A stretch of DNA of 64,000 nucleotides. Origin: Oligoflexales bacterium. GTDB lineage: Bacteria; Bdellovibrionota_B; Oligoflexia; Oligoflexales; RGVZ01. Numbering within the stretch: position 1 is the first letter of the stretch; every line of letters starts with the position of its first letter. Below the pieces are notes generated by a model, which ran no database searches, was not told the DNA's origin, and worked only from the letters and a program-made list of their open reading frames with translations. Positions 8,330 through 16,262 of this stretch are shown here, in pieces. Made by a program: the position numbers and the translations under genes. The stretch covers positions 1 through 64,000 of the forward strand of contig CANFEB010000002.1 of NCBI GenBank assembly GCA_947445775.1, given 5' to 3'.

Positions 8330-10573
8330 ATGTTTAATCGAGCTGAAGTCATTGATCAAAACTTTTCTCGCTACGTCCGCGAGTTGCACCTGCCCCAGGC
8401 CCACTCCGGGACGTCTTTGGCTGAATCCGGCCTGCGCCCCTCCGAGGTCATGGACCTCTTTGAATCCCAGATGGTCAGCCGGCACCTGGACCTGATTGCC
8501 CGCATTTTGAAGAACAATAACCTATGTTACTACACGATTGGCAGCTCCGGCCATGAGGGCAATGCAGCTTTGGGCAAGGTTTTCCGACTAACGGACATGG
8601 CCTTTCTACACTACCGCAGTGGCGCCTTTATGATCCAGAGGTCGAAGCAACTACCTGGAACTACTCCTGTTTTTGACACCATGCTGTCCTTTTTCGCCTC
8701 CACAGAAGAACCAATCGCCGGCGGACGCCACAAGGTTTTTGGTAGCCTGCCGCTTCTAGTCCCGCCCCAGACCAGCACCATTGCCTCACATTTGCCCAAG
8801 GCCGTTGGTGCCGCCTTGTCGATCCACCGGGCTCAAGCCATGGGAATTGCCTCACCGATGCCGCCCGATGCCATCGTGTCGTGTTCCTTTGGGGACGCCT
8901 CGTCCAATCATTCGACCGCCATTGGAGCCATTAATATGGCGTCCTGGGTGGCCTTTCAAAACATTGCCGTGCCGCTGGTTTTTGTCTGTGAAGACAATGG
9001 GATAGGGATTTCTGTGGCCACTCCAGGTCATTGGGTCGAACGCAATTTTGCCCATCGTCCAGCCATTAAATATATTTCGGCCGACGGTCTGAGCCTGCTC
9101 GATACCTTTCAAAAAGGGCTTCTGGCCGAACAGTATTGTCGCGAGCGGCGCAGACCGGTTTTCCTGCACGTGAAAACCGTACGCCTGATGGGCCACGCCG
9201 GGTCGGATATGGAGGCGACTTACAAGTCGTTTCCCCAGATCGAAGAGGTCGAATTCCAGGATCCACTGCTGCATTCGGCACGGATCGTTTTGGAAAACGG
9301 TTTGGCCTCGGCTGATGAAATTATCAATATGTACGAACAGGTACGCTCACGGATTCGACATGTGTCGGATGCGGCGATTTTGCGGCCGCAGTTGTCAGAC
9401 CCCGTCGAGGTGATGTCTACCATCACGGCTTGCGTCAATAAGCGCGTGGCTCCGCCGGTCCCGTCCGAGGCGGCACGGGAGCGTGGATTTGGCAGTTCCG
9501 ATTGGGGCAAATCAAAAACTCCGCTGCACATGGCCAAGCTTATTAATTTGGGTTTGCACGATATTTTGCTGCGCTACGAAAATACGGTCATTTTTGGCGA
9601 AGACGTCGCGCAAAAGGGCGGAGTCTACAACGTCACAGACGGGTTGTTCAAAAAATTTGGCGCGCGTCGGGTTTTCAATTCCTTGCTGGATGAACAGTCG
9701 ATCATTGGCACCGGAATTGGTATGGCCCACAACGGATTCGTGCCGATTCCAGAGATTCAATTTTTGGCGTATTTTCATAACGCAGAAGATCAGATTCGCG
9801 GTGAAGCAGCGACTCTGCCATTTTTCTCCCGCGGGCAGTTCACCAACCCAATGGTGCTGCGCATGGCCGGCTTGGCTTATCAAAAGGGTTTTGGCGGGCA
9901 TTTTCACAACGACAACTCCCTGGCAGTTTTGCGCGACATTCCCGGGCTCATAATAGCTGTGCCGTCGAATGGCGCCGATGCCGTCAAGATGATGCGTGCG
10001 TGTGTGCGCGAGGCTTATGAAAACGGTCGCATCGTGGTTTTTATCGAACCAATTGCGTTGTACATGACTCGGGATTTGAACGTCGAAGGCGACAAGCTCT
10101 GGTCAGCCACTTATCCAGATCCAGATGAAGAAATTGCGGTGGGAGATTTTGGGGTCTACCGGTCATACGTGGGCGATGCTACGGCGGATTTGACCATCCT
10201 CACTTACGGCAATGGCTATTTTTATTCGCGCCAGGCCACGGAAGTTTTGGTCAATGAACACCACAAGAAAGTCAAAGTGATCGACCTGCGTTGGATCGCT
10301 CCCGTTGACATGGACAAGGTCGTCAAGGAAATCGGATCTTCTAAGAAAGTTCTGGTTGTCGAAGAATGCCGCAAAACCGGGTCATTCAGTGAATACCTTG
10401 TCAGTGCGCTGGTCGAGAAAATGGATTTGTTGCCCAAGATTAAGGTGGTCGCTGCGGACGACTGCTTTATTCCCCTTGGCCAGGCGTCGGCCGCGGGGTT
10501 GCCAAAAAAAGAAGAGATTTTGGCGGCAGCGCTTCAAATGTTTAACTCCAAAAAAATCCCCCTCATCAAGTAA
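8330..10573 (+). CDS. Fused alpha/beta E1 component of 2-oxoacid dehydrogenase
   Basis: A 747-residue thiamine-diphosphate enzyme in which alpha and beta E1 chains are joined. The alpha part (to about residue 380) has the TPP motif starting at GDASSNH (188-194) and closing at EDNGIG with Asn223. The beta part begins near residue 400 (LHMAKLINLGLHDILLRYENTVIFGEDV) and continues to the C-terminal transketolase domain. Such proteins usually decarboxylate branched-chain 2-oxoacids and pass the acyl group to lipoyl-E2, but no E2 or E3 gene is here. It is followed after six bases by a FabD-like acyltransferase gene. Confidence 0.87.
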   Translation: MFNRAEVIDQNFSRYVRELHLPQAHSGTSLAESGLRPSEVMDLFESQMVSRHLDLIARILKNNNLCYYTIGSSGHEGNAALGKVFRLTDMAFLHYRSGAFMIQRSKQLPGTTPVFDTMLSFFASTEEPIAGGRHKVFGSLPLLVPPQTSTIASHLPKAVGAALSIHRAQAMGIASPMPPDAIVSCSFGDASSNHSTAIGAINMASWVAFQNIAVPLVFVCEDNGIGISVATPGHWVERNFAHRPAIKYISADGLSLLDTFQKGLLAEQYCRERRRPVFLHVKTVRLMGHAGSDMEATYKSFPQIEEVEFQDPLLHSARIVLENGLASADEIINMYEQVRSRIRHVSDAAILRPQLSDPVEVMSTITACVNKRVAPPVPSEAARERGFGSSDWGKSKTPLHMAKLINLGLHDILLRYENTVIFGEDVAQKGGVYNVTDGLFKKFGARRVFNSLLDEQSIIGTGIGMAHNGFVPIPEIQFLAYFHNAEDQIRGEAATLPFFSRGQFTNPMVLRMAGLAYQKGFGGHFHNDNSLAVLRDIPGLIIAVPSNGADAVKMMRACVREAYENGRIVVFIEPIALYMTRDLNVEGDKLWSATYPDPDEEIAVGDFGVYRSYVGDATADLTILTYGNGYFYSRQATEVLVNEHHKKVKVIDLRWIAPVDMDKVVKEIGSSKKVLVVEECRKTGSFSEYLVSALVEKMDLLPKIKVVAADDCFIPLGQASAAGLPKKEEILAAALQMFNSKKIPLIK

Positions 10574-10579
10574 GAGGCT

Positions 10580-11599
10580 ATGGTTGCAATGAAGAAAAAA
10601 GAACGCATTGTCGTCATTTGCCCGGGGCGGGGTTCTTATACCAGCGAGACGCTGGGGTATTTGAAAAAACATCGCCCGAATATCGCTGATTTCATCGCTG
10701 ACATTGATCAGCGTCGATCCAAATTATCTGAACCCACGATTTCCGAATTGGACAATGCGGCAACCTTCAGCCCCAGCTTGCACACCAAGGGCGAGAACGC
10801 GTCGACTTTGATTTATGCGTGTTCCTATGCTGATTTTCAGGCGATTGACCGCGAAAAGTACGAGGTCGTTGCGGTCACCGGAAATTCCATGGGCTGGTAT
10901 TTGGCCCTTGGGTTTGCCGGGGCACTCGATTGGGCGGGCAGTTTTGAGGTGATCAACACCATGGGCTCGATGATGAAGGGCAAGATCATCGGTGGCCAGT
11001 TGATTTATCCTGCGATGAATGGCGACTGGCAAAGAAGCCAGGAACTGCAGGACACGATCGCGGCGACGATTGAACGGGCCCGTGCCTCGGGAGGCAACGT
11101 TTACCCGTCGATTCATCTGGGCGGTTATGCGGTGATTGGCGGCGACAGCATCGGATTGAATTACTTGATGAAAAACCTTCCGAAAATCGAGCATTATCCG
11201 TTTCAATTGATCAACCACGCAGCGTTTCACACGCCTCTATTAAAACAGACGTCAGAACGTGCGATGAAGACGATTTCGCCGGAAATTTTTGGGCGTCCGA
11301 AGATTCCCATGATCGATGGGCGCGGACAGATTTGGCAACCGTGGAGCACGGAAGTTGAAGGCTTGTACCGCTACACCCTCGATCGCCAAGTGGTCGAGAC
11401 CTATGATTTTACGAAGGCCGTCACGGTCGCTTTGAAGGAGTTCGCTCCGGACAAGTTGTTTCTGCTGGGGCCTGGAAACAGCCTTGGCGGAGCGATTGGG
11501 CAAGTTCTTGTCGCCAACTCATGGCAGGGGATTGCCAACAAGGCGGATTTCTCCGCCCGTCAGAAATCGAACCCATTTTTGATCTCGATGGGGCTTTAG
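10580..11599 (+). CDS. FabD-like acyltransferase lacking the malonyl-binding arginine
   Basis: A 339-residue protein of the FabD acyltransferase fold. The nucleophile elbow is GNSMGWY with Ser103 and the catalytic His is His217 in AFHTPLL. Aligned without gaps to FabD (GHSLGEYSAL...), the arginine 25 residues after the serine, which holds the malonyl carboxylate, is Met128. The acyl group moved is therefore probably uncharged, not malonyl. Coupling to the upstream E1 gene (six-base gap) suggests that 2-oxoacid-derived acyl groups are the substrate, for example for branched lipid or polyketide priming. The last point is inference. ATG 10589 is an alternative start. Confidence 0.75.
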   Translation: MVAMKKKERIVVICPGRGSYTSETLGYLKKHRPNIADFIADIDQRRSKLSEPTISELDNAATFSPSLHTKGENASTLIYACSYADFQAIDREKYEVVAVTGNSMGWYLALGFAGALDWAGSFEVINTMGSMMKGKIIGGQLIYPAMNGDWQRSQELQDTIAATIERARASGGNVYPSIHLGGYAVIGGDSIGLNYLMKNLPKIEHYPFQLINHAAFHTPLLKQTSERAMKTISPEIFGRPKIPMIDGRGQIWQPWSTEVEGLYRYTLDRQVVETYDFTKAVTVALKEFAPDKLFLLGPGNSLGGAIGQVLVANSWQGIANKADFSARQKSNPFLISMGL

Positions 11600-11620
11600 G
11601 GTCATCTTGCAATAAGACGA

Positions 11621-11806
11621 TCAGCCTTCGAAATCGCGGTCCATGACAGTTTTGCGCTTGTCAGCTTGGGCACGTTCGATGGCGCGAGCGCATTCACGCT
11701 CGACAACCTTGGACAGGGCGTCCATGGCGGTCGATGATGTATTCATGCTGGCGCGGTCTTTGATGAGTTTTTTTACTTTGCTTGCAACCACCAATACTTC
11801 GCTCAT
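11621..11806 (-). CDS. Bacterial histone-fold protein
   Basis: A 61-residue single-domain histone-fold protein, like the abundant bacterial histone of Bdellovibrio (Bd0055). The order is a short basic helix with SKVKKLIKD, a TSSTAMDALSKVVERECARAIERA central helix (split here by function, not sequence), and the loop RKTVMDRDF that in archaeal and bacterial histones pairs with the opposite chain and touches DNA. The start at 11806 has GGGAG upstream; the in-frame extension to 11974 is implausible. TATACT at 11835-11840 could be its -10. It should dimerise, coat DNA and be a chromatin protein. It stands alone between convergent and divergent genes. Confidence 0.85.
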   Translation of the reverse strand: MSEVLVVASKVKKLIKDRASMNTSSTAMDALSKVVERECARAIERAQADKRKTVMDRDFEG

Positions 11807-12023
11807 GATGTAACTCCCTTTAAGTTTGACGGTCAGTATAATGATTTTTGGGCATAGTTGGTAGTGCCTTGAGTGGCAAATAAGAAAGCTGTGCCAAAAA
11901 TAGGGTGAAGCGGAGTCCCGGGGTGTTTGGAACAACCGCTTCTGAGTGTTATGATTCCAGAGCTGTAAATCCAATAACTTCTAATTGGATATGAACATGA
12001 TTTTCAACCCGCCGAGGTTTTTT

Positions 12024-12926
12024 ATGATGCGTGCCCTCAAATTGGCGCTTTGTGTTGCTCCGCTTTTGATGCATTTGGCTGCTTGCGCGGCCGCCCGCAC
12101 AGCCGGTTGGGACACGCCAGCTATGACGGGCAAGGAAGCCGGGGCCGAGGTCGCCGACAAGGCAGTGGTCAGTAAGAAAAAAGCTGAGGCGATCCTCTTA
12201 TGGAAAAAGCGGATAAATCAAGTCGATTTGGAAAAATCCCTAAAGTTATTTGAAGAAGTAGCCAAACAAAGTCCCGACGATGCCGAGGTGCTGGTTTATT
12301 TGTGTCGGGGCCACTATTTTTTAGCGGATGGGCATCTTACCGACACAGCAATGAAAAAAGCGACGTGGGAAGCCGGAATAGCGTGGGGTGAGCGTGCTCT
12401 GGCCAGCAACCTAGACTTTCGCACGCAGGTGACAACCGGGGGTAAGAAAGTTGAAGAGGCATTGGATTCTTTGACTGTGGAGCAGGTGCCGGCTTTGTAT
12501 TGGACTGCGTCGAACCTGGGCAAGTGGGCGCGCCTGTCAGGGTTGCCGACCTTGTTAGGCAATAAAAATCGCATCCGCCTCATGATCGAGCGCGTTGAGA
12601 AGCTGCAACCCGATTTTTTTCATGGCGCGGCTCCGCGTTATTGGGGTGCTTATTACGCCGTGGCTCCGTCGTTTGCCGGAGGCAGCCTGCCGAAGAGCGA
12701 AGAGAACTTCAACAGGTCTCTTAAAATGGCCAACAACTATTTTGGTACCCATGTTCTGATCGCCGATACCTTGGCTCCTAAAAAGGGCGACAAGGCGATG
12801 TTCAAAAAACACCTTGAATTCGTGATCAACGGCAAACCGGAAGTTCTTCCAGACCTTGTCCCCGAGCAGATTGTCGAGCAGCGCAAGGCCAAAAAAATGC
12901 TGGAAAAAATGGCGGAGTACTTTTGA
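12024..12926 (+). CDS. TRAP transporter TatT component lipoprotein
   Basis: A 300-residue TatT (TRAP-associated TPR) family lipoprotein. ATG 12024 follows GAGG and begins a signal peptide ending in the lipobox LAAC; the earlier TTG at 11985 is rejected. TPR-like helices run through the protein (for example SLKLFEEVAKQSPDDAEVLV). TatT trimers in the periplasm are thought to receive ligand from or cooperate with the TRAP binding protein; its gene starts one base after this stop codon. Confidence 0.85.
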   Translation: MMRALKLALCVAPLLMHLAACAAARTAGWDTPAMTGKEAGAEVADKAVVSKKKAEAILLWKKRINQVDLEKSLKLFEEVAKQSPDDAEVLVYLCRGHYFLADGHLTDTAMKKATWEAGIAWGERALASNLDFRTQVTTGGKKVEEALDSLTVEQVPALYWTASNLGKWARLSGLPTLLGNKNRIRLMIERVEKLQPDFFHGAAPRYWGAYYAVAPSFAGGSLPKSEENFNRSLKMANNYFGTHVLIADTLAPKKGDKAMFKKHLEFVINGKPEVLPDLVPEQIVEQRKAKKMLEKMAEYF

Positions 12927-12927
12927 C

Positions 12928-13992
12928 ATGAATTATAAATCTTTCAGATCCCGCTGCCATGGGATTGCAGTGGCAATGGGCGTCGCATCATTTGCCGCTT
13001 CATTCGCGATGCCCGGAACGTCCCAAGCTGGGGCAAAGGTGGTGGTGAAGCTGGCGACAGTGGCACCCACCGGGACTCCCTGGGCTGATTCATTGGATCA
13101 GATCAAAAAGCGCATCGAAAGCGAGAGCAAGGGGAACATTCAAGTCAAGGCCTACATGGGTGGGCAGCTTGGGGGTGAACTTGAAATCACCCAGGGCATC
13201 AAACGTGGTCGCATTGAAGGCGGCGGCATCACGGCCGGTGCTCTGGCCAGCGTGATTCCGGAGCTTGATGTTCTGGAAATTCCGTATCTGTTCGAATCCT
13301 ACGAAGAAGCTGACTACATCCTTGATGAGCATTTATACGAACCGTTTAAGAAGATTTTTGCAAATAAGGGCTTTGTTCTGGCCTCGTGGGCCGAAAACGG
13401 CTGGCGCAATATCGGCACCAAAAAAAATGTGATTCGCAAACCATCCGATCTGAAGGGGCTCAAGGTCCGTTCCCAGGAAAGCAAAGCGCACCTGGCCTTC
13501 TGGAAAAGGGTGGGAGCAAATCCCGTGCCGATTTCAATGCCCGAGACATTGACTGCGTTGCAGACAGGCCTGGTGGATGGTTTTGACAATACGGCCCTGC
13601 TGACGTTGTCGGCCGAATGGCATACGGCTATCAAACATTTTTCGGTGACCGAGCACATCTATCAGTCGGCTGCGATCCTCTATAGCAAGAAATTCTGGGA
13701 CAAGATTTCTGCAGAAGACCAAAAGATCATTTATGGAAACGGCAACCAGCTGGCGATCGAAAGTCGCGCTGCTGTGCGTGCAATTGGTCAAGAGCTTATC
13801 GGGGTTTTGCAGACTTCCGGCATCAAGATCGAAACGCTGACGGAATCTGAAAAGGTCGAATTTCGGAAGTCGGTGGATGGTTTGGCGGATGAGATTGTGA
13901 AGGTGGTTGGGGGCGATGCCCGCCGAATTTACGACGCCGTTCTTGAGGGAAAAAAACAATTTAAAGCGAAAAAATCAGCCGGAAAAAAATAA
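12928..13992 (+). CDS. dctP: TRAP transporter solute-binding protein DctP
   Basis: A 354-residue periplasmic TRAP solute receptor. ATG 12928 begins a signal peptide ending in TSQAGA near residue 35; then come KLATVAPTGTPWADSLDQIKK and the family core GLKVRSQESKAHLAFWKRVGANPVPI, whose arginine in the VRSQE region is where DctP proteins bind a substrate carboxylate. The ligand is unknown. The C-terminus is lysine-rich. It is cotranscribed with TatT upstream and DctQ, whose start overlaps its stop by one base. Confidence 0.92.
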   Translation: MNYKSFRSRCHGIAVAMGVASFAASFAMPGTSQAGAKVVVKLATVAPTGTPWADSLDQIKKRIESESKGNIQVKAYMGGQLGGELEITQGIKRGRIEGGGITAGALASVIPELDVLEIPYLFESYEEADYILDEHLYEPFKKIFANKGFVLASWAENGWRNIGTKKNVIRKPSDLKGLKVRSQESKAHLAFWKRVGANPVPISMPETLTALQTGLVDGFDNTALLTLSAEWHTAIKHFSVTEHIYQSAAILYSKKFWDKISAEDQKIIYGNGNQLAIESRAAVRAIGQELIGVLQTSGIKIETLTESEKVEFRKSVDGLADEIVKVVGGDARRIYDAVLEGKKQFKAKKSAGKK

Positions 13993-14492
13993 TGATGGCC
14001 TCATTGAACAAGTTTTTTAGTCTGGTCACAACCGGCGAACGGTGGCTTGCCGGCCTTGCGATTGGGACCATGGCGGCGCTCTTGTGTGCCGATGTTTTTT
14101 TTCGCGAAGTTTTCCACCACAGTTTGCCTTGGGCTCAGAAACTGAGCCTGCACTTGATGATCATCTCCGGTAGCCTTGGGGTCAGTTTGGCGTCATCGAG
14201 CGGCGGCCACTTGCGCCCAGAGGTTGGGGACCATGTTTTGCCGAAGGCGATTTTGCCTGCGGTGGTGGTCTTGCGGGAGCTTTGCGTTGCCGCGTTTTGC
14301 TTTTTTTATTCTTGGATCGCCCTTGGCTACGCGCGCCAAAGCCATGAGTCCGGTGATGTGAATGTCATCACTGGCGTGCCTCTCTGGGTCATTCAAGGGA
14401 TTTTTCCGGCCGTGTTTTTGGTTATGGCTATGAAACACCTGTTTTTCGCCTTGATACCAGCGGCGCGCCCCGTTCGCGCGGGAGTCCACTGA
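13992..14492 (+). CDS. dctQ: TRAP transporter small permease DctQ
   Basis: A 166-residue inner-membrane protein with four hydrophobic helices, the usual topology and size of DctQ. Typical features are RWLAGLAIGTMAALLCADVFFREVF and the FFYSWIALGYARQS segment. It partners with DctM in sodium-driven uptake. ATG overlaps the dctP stop codon and its own stop overlaps the dctM start, so the operon is translationally coupled. Confidence 0.9.
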   Translation: MMASLNKFFSLVTTGERWLAGLAIGTMAALLCADVFFREVFHHSLPWAQKLSLHLMIISGSLGVSLASSSGGHLRPEVGDHVLPKAILPAVVVLRELCVAAFCFFYSWIALGYARQSHESGDVNVITGVPLWVIQGIFPAVFLVMAMKHLFFALIPAARPVRAGVH

Positions 14493-15760
14493 TGTCGCTG
14501 GGTTATTCGCTCATTTTGTTTTTGATTGTCTCCCTCGTGGCGGGACTGCCGCTGTTTGTGATTTTGGGTATGGTCGCAACCCTTTGTTATACCTTTCAAG
14601 GTAACGCTGACCTGGTAGATGTCATCGAAGATATCTATTACGCGGCGGACAAAGAGGTGCTTCTTGCCATTCCGCTCTTCATCCTTGCCGGAAACCTGAT
14701 GACCCACGGTGCGATTGCGCGCCGTTTGATCCGCATCGCCGCATCGATCACAGCACCGTTGCCAGCTGGTCTGGGTGTGGCGGCGGTTTTATCGTGCACC
14801 CTGTTTGCTGCTATTTCTGGATCATCCCCCGTCACGTTGATTGCGATAGGAACCATGATGTACCCGGCCCTGGTCGAGGCCGGCTACTCCCGGGGCTTTT
14901 CTGTTGGACTATTGGCATCGGCCGGAACCTTGGGAATCATCATTCCGCCTAGTATTCCGATGATCATATTTTCCATCATGGCCAGCGTACCAGTGACCGA
15001 TATGTTCATTGCTGGGATTTTTCCTGGGCTGCTTTTATCGGCAATTTTGATGTGTTATGCGATGTATCATGGCCGCAAGATGCCGCGTGGCCGGTGGAGC
15101 ACGCCGGAGTTTCTGGCTGCTCTAAAATCCGGATTCCTTTCGCTCCTAGTCCCGTTGATTATTTTGGGGGGCATTTACTCTGGGTTTTTTACGGCCACGG
15201 AGGCCGCCGCCATTGCCGTTGCCGTGGCATTGATCATCGAACTTGGAATTTATCGTGAACTCAAGTTGCCGTTGGTTTGGAAATCGATGACGGATACGAC
15301 GGAAATGCTGGGTATGATTTTTTTCATCCTGCTGTTTGCCGTTAGCTTCAATAAATACCTCATTATCGAGCAGATCCCCCAAAATCTAGTCCAAGATATG
15401 TCTAGTGTGATTACCTCGCGTTATGGTTTTTTGATTGTTGTGAACATCCTGCTTTTGATCGCTGGATGTTTCATGGACATTATGAGCGCGATTTTGGTCT
15501 TTGCACCACTCTTGACCCCAATGGCCCTTCATTATGGGATCCATCCCGTTCATTTTGGGATCATCATGATCGTCAATCTTGAGATCGGTTACTTGACGCC
15601 TCCCCTCGGCATCAATTTGTTTGTGGCGGCAGCTGCCTTTAAACTGCCCCTTGGCGAGGTCATTCGGTCTTCCATTGTCCCGGCCTTGATGCTCCTTGGA
15701 GGCCTTGTCGTCGTAACTTTCTGGCCAGAGCTGAGCCTGTTTTTGGTTCCGGGAAAATAG
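14492..15760 (+). CDS. dctM: TRAP transporter large permease DctM
   Basis: A 422-residue membrane protein, the ion-translocating subunit of the TRAP transporter. It has about a dozen hydrophobic helices and the family signatures LAIPLFILAGNLM, AAISGSSPVTLIAIGTMM, LLASAGTLGIIIPPSIPMI and NLEIGYLTPPLGINLF. The start overlaps the dctQ stop (ATGA-type). It completes TatT-DctP-DctQ-DctM. Confidence 0.93.
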   Translation: MSLGYSLILFLIVSLVAGLPLFVILGMVATLCYTFQGNADLVDVIEDIYYAADKEVLLAIPLFILAGNLMTHGAIARRLIRIAASITAPLPAGLGVAAVLSCTLFAAISGSSPVTLIAIGTMMYPALVEAGYSRGFSVGLLASAGTLGIIIPPSIPMIIFSIMASVPVTDMFIAGIFPGLLLSAILMCYAMYHGRKMPRGRWSTPEFLAALKSGFLSLLVPLIILGGIYSGFFTATEAAAIAVAVALIIELGIYRELKLPLVWKSMTDTTEMLGMIFFILLFAVSFNKYLIIEQIPQNLVQDMSSVITSRYGFLIVVNILLLIAGCFMDIMSAILVFAPLLTPMALHYGIHPVHFGIIMIVNLEIGYLTPPLGINLFVAAAAFKLPLGEVIRSSIVPALMLLGGLVVVTFWPELSLFLVPGK

Positions 15761-15793
15761 CGATTCATTTTTGGTCTTTATGATGCCGCCGAT

Positions 15794-15822
15794 TTGACAA
15801 TCTGCTTCGTTCCCTTGAGAAT
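15794..15822 (+). promoter_or_regulatory. Candidate promoter of the small secreted protein gene
   Basis: A perfect TTGACA (15794-15799) is followed after 17 bp by GAGAAT (15817-15822), a 4/6 match to the -10 consensus. The next gene starts at 15870. Confidence 0.4.
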
Positions 15823-15869
15823 TTAGGTGATTGCTTTCGTCACCCCCTCCAAACCTAAGGAATTTACCC

Positions 15870-16262
15870 ATGAAAATGAAGTCAGGCTTTATGGTTTCCA
15901 GTGCCATTGCTGCAACCCTTTCTTTTGCGGGCGTCGCTTCTGCCAGCCAGTTCAATTGCGGAGTTTTTCTTGACGATGAAGAGAAGCCAGCAGCCACTGC
16001 CCGCTTTGATACGGCCAGTGGCCAGCGGACGACGATGCAGGCGGGGGGCTTTTTAGGCTTCGTGCAAGTGAATGAGAATAATGGCAAGGACGAGCCACTT
16101 CTGTTGGTCGGTAACGCTGCCACAGACAAAACGGTTTCGATTGCGGCATATCCGATGACCGCCGACGTGATGCTGACCTTGCTCAAGGTTCCGACCGGCA
16201 AGCAGGCGATCACGACGTGCGTTGCGGCGGGAATGGAATTGGTACGCCCGGCCGGACTATAA
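15870..16262 (+). CDS. Small secreted hypothetical protein
   Basis: A 130-residue protein with a clear signal peptide (MKMKSGFMVSSAIAATLSFAGVASAS, cleavage after ASA near residue 26). ATG 15870 has AAGGA upstream. The mature part is small, likely beta-rich, with two cysteines that could pair. No family recognised. It follows the TRAP operon but has its own candidate promoter. The last six bases overlap the convergent membrane-protein gene. Confidence 0.65.
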   Translation: MKMKSGFMVSSAIAATLSFAGVASASQFNCGVFLDDEEKPAATARFDTASGQRTTMQAGGFLGFVQVNENNGKDEPLLLVGNAATDKTVSIAAYPMTADVMLTLLKVPTGKQAITTCVAAGMELVRPAGL

